Of a DNA stretch of 64,000 nucleotides, positions 55,502 through 64,000 are shown in pieces. The translations under genes were made by a program, and so were the position numbers. The notes beneath the pieces are model-generated. The model did no database searches and was not told the DNA's origin. It was given only the letters and a program-made list of their open reading frames with translations. Each line of letters starts with the position of its first letter. Positions within the stretch are counted from its first letter, which is position 1. This stretch comes from Burkholderia sp. BCC0322 (GTDB lineage: Bacteria; Pseudomonadota; Gammaproteobacteria; Burkholderiales; Burkholderiaceae), in the NCBI RefSeq assembly GCF_902833045.1, contig NZ_CADFDU010000001.1, positions 1,009,927-1,073,926 on the forward strand, given 5' to 3'.

Positions 55502-56674
55502 ATGAGCTACCTGAGCATCGCCGACCGTACCGACAGCTTCTTCATCCCCTGTGTGACCCTCATCGGGCCGGGCTGTGCGCGCGAGACGGGCGCACGAGCC
55601 AAATCGCTGGGCGCGAAAAAGGCGCTCATCGTCACCGATGCCGGCCTGCACAAGATGGGGGTGTCCGGCATCATCGCCGGCTACATCCGCGAGGCGGGGC
55701 TCGAGGCGGTCATCTTCTCGGGCGCCGAGCCGAACCCCACCGACATCAATGTCCACGATGGCGTCAAGCTCTACCAGCAAGAGGGCTGCGACTTCATCGT
55801 TTCGCTGGGCGGCGGTTCTTCGCATGACTGTGCCAAAGGCATCGGGCTGGTCACGGCGGGCGGCGGGCATATTCGTGACTATGAGGGCATCGACAAGTCG
55901 AGCGTGCCGATGACGCCTTTGATCTCGATCAACACGACGGCGGGTACGGCGGCGGAGATGACGCGTTTCTGCATCATCACCAACTCCAGCAATCACGTGA
56001 AGATGGCCATCGTCGACTGGCGCTGCACGCCGCTCATCGCGATCGACGATCCGCGCCTGATGGTGGCCATGCCGCCGGCGCTCACGGCCGCCACCGGCAT
56101 GGACGCGTTGACCCACGCCGTGGAAGCGTACGTGTCCACCGCGGCGACGCCGATTACGGACGCCTGTGCGGAAAAGGCGATTGCGCTGATCGGGGAATGG
56201 CTGCCGAAGGCCGTCGCGAACGGCGAATCCATGGAGGCACGCGCGGCGATGTGCTACGCGCAGTACCTCGCGGGCATGGCGTTCAACAACGCATCGCTCG
56301 GCTATGTGCATGCGATGGCCCATCAGCTCGGCGGCTTCTACAACCTGCCGCACGGCGTGTGCAACGCGATCCTGCTGCCGCACGTGTGCGAGTTCAACCT
56401 CATCGCCGCGCCCGAGCGCTTCGCCCGGATTGCCGCGCTTCTGGGGGCGAACACGGCGGGTCTGAGCATGGCCGACGCTGCCGGCGCCTCGGTTACCGCC
56501 ATCCGGCGCCTGTCTGCATCGGTGGGGATTCCGTCGGGTCTTGCAGGTCTCGGCGTAAAAGCAGAGGATCACGAAGTGATGGGTCACAACGCACAGAAGG
56601 ACGCCTGCATGCTGACGAATCCGCGCAAGGCGACGCTGGCCCAGGTCATCGCGATCTTCGAAGCGGCCATGTAA
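55502..56674 (+). CDS. Iron-containing alcohol dehydrogenase
   Basis: 390 residues, group III. N-terminal NAD-binding half with IVSLGGGSSHDCAKGIGLV (about 100-118) and INTTAGTAAEMTRFCII. Metal-binding half with MDALTHAVEAYVS, YVHAMAHQLGGFYNLPHG (two His) and NAQKDACMLTNPRK. It oxidises short alcohols or diols with NAD; relatives include propanediol oxidoreductase and NAD-methanol dehydrogenase of Cupriavidus. Substrate not determined. Confidence 0.92.
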   Translation: MSYLSIADRTDSFFIPCVTLIGPGCARETGARAKSLGAKKALIVTDAGLHKMGVSGIIAGYIREAGLEAVIFSGAEPNPTDINVHDGVKLYQQEGCDFIVSLGGGSSHDCAKGIGLVTAGGGHIRDYEGIDKSSVPMTPLISINTTAGTAAEMTRFCIITNSSNHVKMAIVDWRCTPLIAIDDPRLMVAMPPALTAATGMDALTHAVEAYVSTAATPITDACAEKAIALIGEWLPKAVANGESMEARAAMCYAQYLAGMAFNNASLGYVHAMAHQLGGFYNLPHGVCNAILLPHVCEFNLIAAPERFARIAALLGANTAGLSMADAAGASVTAIRRLSASVGIPSGLAGLGVKAEDHEVMGHNAQKDACMLTNPRKATLAQVIAIFEAAM

Positions 56675-56840
56675 GCGTGCCAGCCCCCTTCGCCGGTGGC
56701 GTCGCGAGGGGGCGGCATCCATGCAGGAGATACTAGGCCAGGCAGACAGTGTTAGATTGCGTGACTCAGTGCGGTCAATGCGGCCGTTCGACACGAAGCC
56801 CGGAATCATCGACAATCACCGAGACCGCACGTTAAAGCTT

Positions 56841-57128
56841 ATGCACTGCCCATACTGTTCCGCCGAACTCGTTGAAACGACCAGTGGAGAGCTCCGGTGT
56901 TCCTCGTCGGGGGCGCTTTTTAGCGCCGCTGTTCGGGAGCAATTCGAGACGCTTGCGCTGAAAGGCCCTTCTTCAACTTGCAAGTTGGCGCAGTTCAGGC
57001 TGGGACGGTGGTTTTGCCCTTCCTGCGGCAAGGAAACCGACAACGGAGTTTGCGGCAAATGCGGCCTGATGATCACCGGTCGGCTAGCACGACAACTGCT
57101 GGAATTGAATCCACACGAGCGCAACTGA
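56841..57128 (+). CDS. Small zinc-ribbon protein
   Basis: 95 residues starting MHCPYCSAEL. Two Cys-x-x-Cys knuckles (Cys3/Cys6 and CPSCGKETDNGVCGKCG) with a third CSSSG element suggest two zinc ribbons. No other domain. The start at 56841 makes the first ribbon begin at the N-terminus; the upstream extension is non-conserved. Function unknown. Confidence 0.65.
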   Translation: MHCPYCSAELVETTSGELRCSSSGALFSAAVREQFETLALKGPSSTCKLAQFRLGRWFCPSCGKETDNGVCGKCGLMITGRLARQLLELNPHERN

Positions 57129-57575
57129 ATGTATCGTCAAAATGAGGGCAGGCAGGCGAAGGGCAGTAGCCAGACGGCTCAATGAGCGTCCGCGAAAGAC
57201 TCTAAACTTCGATACACCGGCTGAACGATTTCATCAAATCGTTGCATCGACGGGTTGAATCCGCAGCCAATGAGCGTCATTCGCACATAGCTCGACCCGG
57301 CGCACCCGACGTCGGCTTTTCGTCTATTTTCGGCCGGTCACAACCCAGACGCAGACAGAGCGATCTATCTTCTCCGCCAGTAAAGGCGTAACCGATCTTT
57401 GTCCGGAGATGTGGGGATCTACGTTGCTTTCGCGACTGCGCCGCTCCCGTTCACGAAGCATGGGTGAGAGAACGCACCGATTATGTTTTCGGATCAGTCA
57501 ACGTATTGATCTCGGAGCAATGCGAGGTGGCGGTACAACCGTTCGTGGGGCCAATTCAAAGTCTCGCCGCAGACT
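57129..57575. other. Intergenic, no gene supported
   Basis: 447 bp with lower coding bias. No intact family match, hairpin or repeat was recognised on either strand. Confidence 0.45.
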
Positions 57576-58919
57576 TTATTCGGTCGTCGCGAAATCCTCT
57601 TCTCTTGAATTCAGGATTCCGCTCAGTGTGAGCAGACCCGCGTCGAGCTCGTCCATGGTCGGTGCAGCAAGCGCAAGCCTGACGGCGTTCGGCGCATGAC
57701 CCGGCGAGGCTGCGAAGGTGGTCGACGGCGTCAATGCGATGTCTCGTCGGGCTGCGGCTGCGACTAACGCCTGCGAGCGCCAATGGGCTGGAAGCGTCAA
57801 CCACAGATGAAAGCATTTTCCGTTCGTCTGAATGTTGAATTCCGACAGGCGGTCGGCAGCCAGCTTCTGACGGGCCACGGCGTCGAGGCGTTTCAGTCGT
57901 GCGAGTTCGGCAACCGTACCGTCGCTCATCAAGCGTTGCGCGGCCGCAAAGGCAAATCCCGACGCCGTCCATCCGCCCGAGCGCACCGACGCCATCATGG
58001 TCTCACGCAACTTACGCGGCGCCACGACGAATCCCAGCGTCAACCCCGGCGCTACCTTCTTCGAAAGGCTGTCGATCACAACGCAATGGTCCGGTGAGAG
58101 CGCCGCAAGCGGCGGCTCGTCGTCGAGGAAACCGTACACATTGTCCTCGATGACGGGAATGCCGAGCTTTTCTACGACACGCAAAAGATCCTCCCGCCGC
58201 GCAGCATTCATCGTCATGCCCAACGGGTTCTGGATTGCGGGCTGAATGTAGATCGCCGAAAGATTCGCCTCCCGGTGCGCTTTGAGTACAGCGTCGGGGC
58301 GCACGCCGCCTTCGTCCATCGCGAGTGGAACCAGTGTGATACCGAGCCGAACAGCGATACCTTTGATAAACGGGTAGGTCAAGGATTCGACACCGCAGCG
58401 CCCGCCCGTCGGAACAATGGCGCCGACCGCGGCGGCAATGCTTTGTCGTCCGTTCCCCGTGAAGACCAATTGCTCGGGAGAAGGCGCCCAACCGTCGCGC
58501 GCCAGGCATGCGGCGGAGACGTTCCTCAGAGCAGGCGTTCCACTGCTTGTTGCCTGGCTCAGGGCGCTCGCGAGCTCGGTAGCGCTTTCGAGCCCGCTCA
58601 GGCTCCTCGCGATGAGTGTCGTTTGGTCGGGAAGTATCGGGTAATTGAACTCCAGATCGATCCGGACGTCCCGCGGTTCGCTTGGCGCCGCTGCTCCGCG
58701 CCTTGCGTTACCCGAAACGAACGTTCCTCTCCCTACCTCGCCGACGACGAGCCCTCGTCGCAACAACTCTGCATAGACCCTGCTGGCCGTCGACACGGCG
58801 ATCTTTCGCTGATCCGCGAAATTCCGCTGCGGAGGAAGCTGGTCGCCCGGCCTGAGCGTTCCGTCAGCAATGTCCGCGGCGATCATGTCGGCCAACTTCA
58901 GGTATTCCGACTTTGACAT
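57576..58919 (-). CDS. MocR-family regulator (GntR helix-turn-helix plus aminotransferase fold)
   Basis: 447 residues. N-terminal GntR winged helix (LADMIAADIADGTLRPGDQL, then VSTASRVYAELLRRGLV, about residues 7-60), then a fold-type I aminotransferase domain (about 90-440). PLP-site elements are FTGNGRQSIAAAVGAIVPTG, VIEDNVYGFLDDE and the Lys in IDSLSKKVAPGLTLGF. MocR proteins use PLP as effector. It is divergent from the TauE gene and three direct repeats sit right at its start, so it likely controls itself and tauE. Confidence 0.92.
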   Translation of the reverse strand: MSKSEYLKLADMIAADIADGTLRPGDQLPPQRNFADQRKIAVSTASRVYAELLRRGLVVGEVGRGTFVSGNARRGAAAPSEPRDVRIDLEFNYPILPDQTTLIARSLSGLESATELASALSQATSSGTPALRNVSAACLARDGWAPSPEQLVFTGNGRQSIAAAVGAIVPTGGRCGVESLTYPFIKGIAVRLGITLVPLAMDEGGVRPDAVLKAHREANLSAIYIQPAIQNPLGMTMNAARREDLLRVVEKLGIPVIEDNVYGFLDDEPPLAALSPDHCVVIDSLSKKVAPGLTLGFVVAPRKLRETMMASVRSGGWTASGFAFAAAQRLMSDGTVAELARLKRLDAVARQKLAADRLSEFNIQTNGKCFHLWLTLPAHWRSQALVAAAARRDIALTPSTTFAASPGHAPNAVRLALAAPTMDELDAGLLTLSGILNSREEDFATTE

Positions 58920-58923
58920 TCAA

Positions 58924-58976
58924 TGTACCGAGTTCAATATATATTGCACTGAGGTCAATGTATTTATTGCACCGAG
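58924..58976. promoter_or_regulatory. Three direct-repeat operators between mocR and tauE
   Basis: Three 9-bp units TGTACCGAG (58924-58932), TGCACTGAG (58945-58953) and TGCACCGAG (58968-58976), centres 21 and 23 bp apart, each preceded by AAT or ATT. Direct repeats about two helical turns apart are the usual MocR binding pattern. Confidence 0.65.
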
Positions 58977-59222
58977 TGATGGGGCGGTGCATTCTGTCTT
59001 CACCGCCCGATTGTACCGGGATTGCAGCGCTTCTACGGCCAATGTGCACGCGCCTCGTTTCGACGGAATCCGCGCAGGCATCGCATTGACCTCGGAGCAT
59101 TCATGGAGACGCAATATGCCGTGCACTTCTTCGATTGCCGCCCGCCCCGCGTATGCGGGAAGGACGACGGGATCGTCATGCCTGCTGGGCGGGTGTGACG
59201 TCGACCGCGCGAGGTCATCAGG

Positions 59223-60005
59223 ATGATTTCGTCGACCGGAATGGATTTGCAACTGACCTTCATCACGATACTGATCACCTTTGCGGGTGTGTTCGTGATC
59301 TCGTTCATGAAAGGGGCCTTCGGCGGCGGCTTTTCGATCGTCGGTATTCCGCTTCTGTCGTTGGTGATGGATCCGGTTACCGCGGGCGGAATGCTCGCAC
59401 CGCTGTTCATCGCAATGGATCTGTTCGCGTTGCGCTACTGGAAGCCTTCGACCTGGTCGAAGCCGGACCTGGTGTTGCTTTTGCCGGGACTCGTGACCGG
59501 CATCGGCGTCGGCTATCTGACCTTCCGAGTCCTCGATCACCGCGCGATCGCGATCGTGATGGCGGTGATTACGCTGATCTTCGTCGGACTATGGTTGGTC
59601 GGAGGCACAGCGTTGGCGGTCCGTCCGCGTTCCAGGCCAAAGGCAATCACAGCGGGTTTCGCCTCGGGCGTAACCACGATGGTCGCGCACTCGGGTGGCC
59701 CGCCGCTCGCAATGTATCTGCTGTCTCTTGGCCTCAGCAAGGAAGTGTATGCGGGGACGACGAGCCTGTTCTTTACGGTGGGGAACGCGACCAAGGCAGT
59801 GCCATGGCTGCTTCTGGCCAGGCCGACGGGCAATGTCTGGATCGTGATGGCGGCCTGCCTCTGTGCAATTCCTGCTGGTGTCGTGACCGGTTGGCGACTT
59901 CACGCGAAGCTGGATCAACGCCAGGTTTATCGAGCCTGCTACGGACTGCTGGTGGTGGCCGCGGTGAAACTGCTTTGGGATGGCGTAACGGGGTATCTCG
60001 CGTAA
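59223..60005 (+). CDS. TauE/SafE-family anion exporter
   Basis: 260 residues, about seven to eight helices. The FVISFMKGAFGGGFSIVGIP start and the second-half motif ITAGFASGVTTMVAHSGGPP are the duplicated TauE/SafE signatures. The family exports sulfite, sulfoacetate or related organosulfonates. The divergent MocR regulator suggests control by an amino compound such as taurine, which is inference. Confidence 0.9.
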   Translation: MISSTGMDLQLTFITILITFAGVFVISFMKGAFGGGFSIVGIPLLSLVMDPVTAGGMLAPLFIAMDLFALRYWKPSTWSKPDLVLLLPGLVTGIGVGYLTFRVLDHRAIAIVMAVITLIFVGLWLVGGTALAVRPRSRPKAITAGFASGVTTMVAHSGGPPLAMYLLSLGLSKEVYAGTTSLFFTVGNATKAVPWLLLARPTGNVWIVMAACLCAIPAGVVTGWRLHAKLDQRQVYRACYGLLVVAAVKLLWDGVTGYLA

Positions 60006-60131
60006 GCGTAGCAAACGGGTCTGTATTGTTCATTCACATAAATAAGCAATACAGATGTAAAAGGCAATCGATAGACGCACTCGTCGTATTGGTTGATTCG
60101 CCGACTTTCTGTACTGCGAACTGGAGTTTGT

Positions 60132-61457
60132 ATGTCAATGGATGTTTCTCCGACGGCCACATCGCGCCGTCATTTCATGGGCGTCGCAGTGGCAGCTGCT
60201 GTGGCGGGTTCGTTCAATGCGGCCACCTTCGCCGGCGCGGACAGGCCTGTCGGCGACATCGCCACTTCGGCCGGCGGCGACGAAACCGCGATCCGGCCGT
60301 TGCACGTGCATGCGCCGGAGTCGCAGCTCGTCGAATTACGGCGACGCATCAAGGCAACACGGTGGCCCGAGCGCGAGACGGTGCACGATACTTCGCAGGG
60401 TGTGCAGCTTGCGACGATGCAAAAGCTCGCCGACTACTGGGCGACGAGATACGACTGGCGCAAGGTCGAGGCAAGGCTCAACGCGTTGCCACAATTTGTG
60501 ACCGAAATCGATGGGCTCGACATTCACTTCATTCATGTGCGGTCGAAACATCAAAACGCGTTACCGATCATTGTCACGCACGGCTGGCCGGGTTCGATCG
60601 TCGAACAGCTGAAAATTATCGATCCACTCACCAATCCGACAGCGCATGGCGGGTCGCCGTCTGATGCTTTCGACGTCGTGATTCCCTCGTTGCCCGGGTA
60701 CGGTTTCTCGGGCAAACCAACGACGACTGGCTGGGATCCACAACGCATCGCTCGCGCGTGGGTCGCGCTGATGCGACGTCTCGGGTACGAGCGATACGTC
60801 GCGCAAGGCGGTGATTGGGGAAATGCGGTCACGGAGCAAATGGCCCTGTTGAAGCCGCCGGGGCTGCTCGGCATTCACACCAACATGCCGGCAACCGTGC
60901 CGGACAACATCGCGACGGCACTGAAATTCGGCGAACCAGCACCGTCCGGACTCTCATCGGATGAAAAACACGCGTTCGACCAACTCGATTTCTTCTACAA
61001 GCACGGGCTCGGTTATGCGCAGGAAATGGCAAACCGACCGCAGACGTTATATGCGATCGAAGATTCGCCCATCGGCCTCGCAGCGTGGATGCTGGACCAC
61101 GACGCCTCGGGCCTCGCACTCATTGCACGCGTCTTCAATGGCGAGTCTGAAGGACTGACGCGAGACGACGTTCTCGACAACGTCACGTTGTACTGGCTGA
61201 CGAACACGGCTGTCTCATCGGCGCGACTGTACTGGGAGAGCAAGCTGAGCTTCTTTGCCCCGAAACATGTTGTGATTCCGGTGGCCGTCAGCGTTTTTCC
61301 TGACGAAATCTATGCTGCTCCGAAGAGTTGGGCGGAAGCCGCCTATCCCAGGCTGGTTCACTTCAATCGTTTGTCGAAAGGTGGGCACTTTGCAGCGTGG
61401 GAGCAGCCTCGAGCGCTAGCGGAAGAGCTTCGCGTGAGTTTCCGAACGCTGCGCTGA
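60132..61457 (+). CDS. Tat-exported epoxide hydrolase
   Basis: 441 residues. The N-terminus has a twin-arginine signal SRRHFMGVAVAAAVAGSF (about 11-28), so it is exported folded. The EHN domain (about 53-160) precedes the alpha/beta hydrolase domain: HGWPGS oxyanion loop (150-155), nucleophile Asp228 in GGDWGN, and catalytic His in GGHFAAWE near the C-terminus. It adds water to epoxides. Related to the juvenile-hormone epoxide hydrolase type common in bacteria. Confidence 0.9.
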   Translation: MSMDVSPTATSRRHFMGVAVAAAVAGSFNAATFAGADRPVGDIATSAGGDETAIRPLHVHAPESQLVELRRRIKATRWPERETVHDTSQGVQLATMQKLADYWATRYDWRKVEARLNALPQFVTEIDGLDIHFIHVRSKHQNALPIIVTHGWPGSIVEQLKIIDPLTNPTAHGGSPSDAFDVVIPSLPGYGFSGKPTTTGWDPQRIARAWVALMRRLGYERYVAQGGDWGNAVTEQMALLKPPGLLGIHTNMPATVPDNIATALKFGEPAPSGLSSDEKHAFDQLDFFYKHGLGYAQEMANRPQTLYAIEDSPIGLAAWMLDHDASGLALIARVFNGESEGLTRDDVLDNVTLYWLTNTAVSSARLYWESKLSFFAPKHVVIPVAVSVFPDEIYAAPKSWAEAAYPRLVHFNRLSKGGHFAAWEQPRALAEELRVSFRTLR

Positions 61458-61672
61458 CCGCAGTGAATGACGCAGCACGACGCGCTGACGCCCAAGCCTG
61501 GGGGCATCTGTGACCGACGGCCGGTGCTCTCTTGAGAGCGGCCGTTGAGGTGGCGACTGATCGATGGTCGGCAACGGGCCGACTACGGTCGACCGCATCA
61601 GGCAGTAGCCGGCCAGCAAGAGACATTCGCCCGCGTGGCGAAAATCGTTGCGATTAGTAGAGGAGGAACAGC

Positions 61673-62248
61673 TTACTCTGCAGCACTCCATTCGCAGAAT
61701 CGATTGAATAATCGGAATCCAACATAGTCAGCTTCCCGCTTGTATAGCCAATGATAGTAGCAATCCCAGTAGCTAATCATTCGATCGCGAGTTCTTTGGA
61801 AAAATAGCGAATTCTCTCGGAAAAACGCCCCGTAGATACGTTGATCCATGGAGGACAAGTACGCTTCGACGGTATCGAGAATCTCAATGACATATTCGCC
61901 GCAGAGCTGCACAACGAATGGTGCAACCCAAGGTTCAGGAGACGCTATTACCCGTTCGATCAAGCGCTGGCGCACATGGCCATCATGATGTCTCGTTAGC
62001 AAGCACGCGTATACGGTGGCTTGAATTTTATTCAGACATGAGAACAAGGTTTCGTCGGGATCGTCGTAAATCCGATATGGTATGCAGAGCGATTCGCCTC
62101 GAACAACGACCTGCAATCCATCATCGGTTGCGTTGCCACGTCCAATCAAATCCGCGACGACACTCACATCCGAGCGCAACGCCTTCGGAAAAGCCGCTAT
62201 GAATGAACTGAATAGGGTCGCGTTTGCAGTTGGTTGAATGAGAGTCAT
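61673..62248 (-). CDS. Protein of unknown function
   Basis: 191 residues, no signal. Residues about 140-180 have the aromatic-rich pattern FFRENSLFFQRTRDRMISYW, then DCYYHWLYKREADYVGFRLF, which looks conserved but unknown to me. GC is lower than in its neighbours. Upstream (62249-62447) there is no gene. Confidence 0.6.
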   Translation of the reverse strand: MTLIQPTANATLFSSFIAAFPKALRSDVSVVADLIGRGNATDDGLQVVVRGESLCIPYRIYDDPDETLFSCLNKIQATVYACLLTRHHDGHVRQRLIERVIASPEPWVAPFVVQLCGEYVIEILDTVEAYLSSMDQRIYGAFFRENSLFFQRTRDRMISYWDCYYHWLYKREADYVGFRLFNRFCEWSAAE

Positions 62249-62447
62249 ACATCGTCGCGGGTAGTACGAGGTGTTGCCATTGTGGCATGGGAGCCTCAGA
62301 GACCATCAATATTCCTCCCGAATGTCCGTTTCCGGTAACCTCGACTGTCCCCTTCGGGTCGATCACTGCCCTTGATGAGGTGACATCCAGGCAAGCTCAG
62401 AGCTAATCCGGCGCTGACTGAAAGGGCAGTGTCCAGACTTACACGAC

Positions 62448-63887
62448 TCAGTTGTTCTTCGCCACCGCCTCCACCTCCGGCCCACCCGCCGCATCATTCC
62501 TGCTCCACCCACCCCCAAGCGACCGATACAGCGCCACCGCCGCCAGCGCGTGTTCGCGCTTGACCTGATTGAGCGAATCCGAATCCCGCAGATAGACCTC
62601 CTGCGCGGACAGCACATCCAGAAAATCCGTCGCGCCACCTTTATAGAGCTGATTCGCCAACCCAAGCGCTTTATCCGAAGCAGCAAGCGCACTATCAAGC
62701 CTGCGCGTCGTCTCATCGGAACTGACGAGATTCGCCCGCGCATCCTCGACTTCCCGCAACGCCTGCAGCATCGTCTGCCGTAACCCGAGTTCCGACTCGC
62801 GCATCCGGCTTTCGCTCTGCGCGATATCGGCGGTAATCCGCCCCGCATTGAAGATCGGGCTCGTCGCACTCAACGCGGCACTGAACAGGTTATCGGTCAA
62901 CGTCGGCAACCCGAGATAGGAAGCGGCCAGAATCCCGTCCGTAAGGTTCAACGAAAACTTCGGATACCGTTCGGCCTTCGCCACGCCGACTTGCGCCGCC
63001 CGTCGCTCGACCTGCGCATACGCCGTCAGCACATCCGGCCGCCGCAGCAACGCTTGCGAAGGCAACGTCCCCGGCGCGCCCACCGGCGGCGCCGGAATCT
63101 CCCCAGCCTGCGCGAGCACGAGCCGATCGACCGATTCCGGCGTGCGCCCCGAATACACCGCAATCAGATTGAGCTGATGCGCAATCTGCGCCTGCGTCGG
63201 CGGAATCCGCGCTTCGAGCGCGTCGAGCTGGTTCTGCGCACGCGTGACGTCGAGCTCCGTCGACAGCCCGAACGCCTGTCGCTTGCGCGTGAGTTCGAGC
63301 GCATGCTGCCGGATCTTCGCGTTGTCCTGCAGGATCTTCAATTCCTGCTGCGCCCAGCGCAGATCGACATACGCGGAAGCCGCATCGGCCGCGAGCGCGA
63401 GCCGCATCGCATCCTCCGCATGCTTCTGCCCGACCAGCTCGGCTTGCGCGGCAAGCAGGTCGAGCCGTTCGCCGCCGAACACGTCGGGTGACCAGCTCAG
63501 CGCGAGCCCCGCGCCGGCCTGTCGCACATAGCCGAGCGGCGGCGGCGTGTTCTGGCGGGCGTCGGCCGCATGCGCGGTCGCGTCGAGTTCGGGCAGCAGC
63601 ACCGCGCGCTTCTGCACGGTCAGCGCCTGCGCCTGCTTCACGCGTTCGGCGGCCGCCTGCAGATCGAGGTTGCCGTCGAGCACGGTGGCGATCAGCCGGT
63701 CGAGCACGGGATCGTGGAATTGCGCCCACCACGCGGCGGCGTCGATGTCCGCGCGCGGCACATCGGTATCCCAACCATCCGGCGCGAGCGTTCGAACCGA
63801 ATCCTGAAGCGCCGGATGCTGCGCGGGCTGCACCGCACATCCTGCGGCGAGTGCGCTGACGGCGAGGGCGACGAGAAGTTTTTTCAT
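62448..63887 (-). CDS. NodT-family outer-membrane efflux lipoprotein
   Basis: 479 residues. Lipoprotein signal with Cys17 (SALAAGC). Two OEP repeats of TolC type: WWAQFHDPVLDRLIATVLDG and a long helical hairpin region, then SQALLRRPDVLTAYAQVERR. It is the outer-membrane tunnel of a tripartite efflux pump (RND or MFS type). The upstream gene on the same strand ends 20 bp before its start, so they form an operon. Confidence 0.95.
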   Translation of the reverse strand: MKKLLVALAVSALAAGCAVQPAQHPALQDSVRTLAPDGWDTDVPRADIDAAAWWAQFHDPVLDRLIATVLDGNLDLQAAAERVKQAQALTVQKRAVLLPELDATAHAADARQNTPPPLGYVRQAGAGLALSWSPDVFGGERLDLLAAQAELVGQKHAEDAMRLALAADAASAYVDLRWAQQELKILQDNAKIRQHALELTRKRQAFGLSTELDVTRAQNQLDALEARIPPTQAQIAHQLNLIAVYSGRTPESVDRLVLAQAGEIPAPPVGAPGTLPSQALLRRPDVLTAYAQVERRAAQVGVAKAERYPKFSLNLTDGILAASYLGLPTLTDNLFSAALSATSPIFNAGRITADIAQSESRMRESELGLRQTMLQALREVEDARANLVSSDETTRRLDSALAASDKALGLANQLYKGGATDFLDVLSAQEVYLRDSDSLNQVKREHALAAVALYRSLGGGWSRNDAAGGPEVEAVAKNN

Positions 63888-63906
63888 GATGGTGATGACC
63901 TCAACC

Positions 63907-64000
63907 TCAGTGCGCGTCCGGCGGCGGCGCGTTCAGGGAAATGGGTTTGGAGAAGACGACCGCGATCAGCGCGACGACGAAGCACAGCGACAGCGCGTAG
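63907..64000 (-). CDS. 3' end of a membrane transporter gene (cut by window edge)
   Basis: Only the last 30 codons are in the window: a hydrophobic helix YALSLCFVVALIAVVF followed by SKPISLNAPPPDAH and stop. Its position directly before a NodT outer-membrane factor suggests an efflux permease of the MFS (DHA2/EmrB) type, but the family cannot be proved from this part. Confidence 0.6.
   Translation of the reverse strand, partial: YALSLCFVVALIAVVFSKPISLNAPPPDAH

Noticed and set aside
57409-57699. 96-residue plus-strand frame
   Set aside because: Overlaps the 3' end of the MocR gene on the other strand and has no family pattern or ribosome site.

Overview
The window is a high-GC bacterial chromosome segment most like Burkholderia, probably the B. 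cepacia complex. The reasons are strong GC bias at third codon positions, a long-type argG, Burkholderia small families (DUF3717, DUF3761, a His-rich exported peptide), a Burkholderia-type trimeric porin, an intracellular PHB depolymerase and many LysR/GntR/TetR/MocR regulators. No rRNA, tRNA or CRISPR array was recognised.

Layout. 1-3022 is a lower-GC toxin-immunity tail: the C-terminus of a YwqJ-like deaminase toxin, a YwqK-like immunity candidate, a small endonuclease V and an Imm5-like immunity gene. A degenerate copy of the argG 3' end sits among them, next to intact argG. 3023-17306 is core-like: argG, a FUSC protein, a diguanylate cyclase, an amino-acid permease, LysR plus hydrolase, TetR divergent from a glycosyltransferase, a HutC-type regulator and a porin. 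17643-24918 is a potassium-uptake operon in the order kdpF-(27-aa ORF)-kdpA-kdpC-kdpB-kdpD-kdpE, with A-C-B order and a KdpD lacking its N-terminal sensor half. 25193-28341 is a basic amino acid ABC importer behind a HutC-like palindrome. 28404-32234 holds a cupin gene, small exported proteins, phaZ and a GST.

32381-38797 is the first unusual system. A textbook sigma-28 promoter precedes a lipoprotein, a proline-rich exported protein and a lytic transglycosylase. A cyclic-nucleotide-binding/FliG-C fusion protein, a MotA paralogue, a MotB paralogue and a chemoreceptor follow. This looks like a nucleotide-responsive accessory motor or stator module coupled to the motility regulon.

40338-47760 is a lower-GC accessory island. 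It contains an integrase remnant, 116-bp direct repeats, an IS5-type remnant, a frameshifted DUF4238-like gene, a diadenylate-cyclase (DisA_N)-like protein and a patatin-like phospholipase. The last two are a plausible cyclic-dinucleotide signalling pair of CBASS-like logic without a CD-NTase. A SymE-like gene lies at its right end.

47780-64000 returns to metabolic and regulatory genes: an amidohydrolase/MFS/LysR set, small exported proteins, a broken LysR between short direct repeats, an Fe-alcohol dehydrogenase, MocR divergent from TauE with three direct-repeat operators, a Tat-exported epoxide hydrolase and a NodT efflux lipoprotein. The last gene is cut by the window edge. All family calls come from reading motifs; no database search was run.
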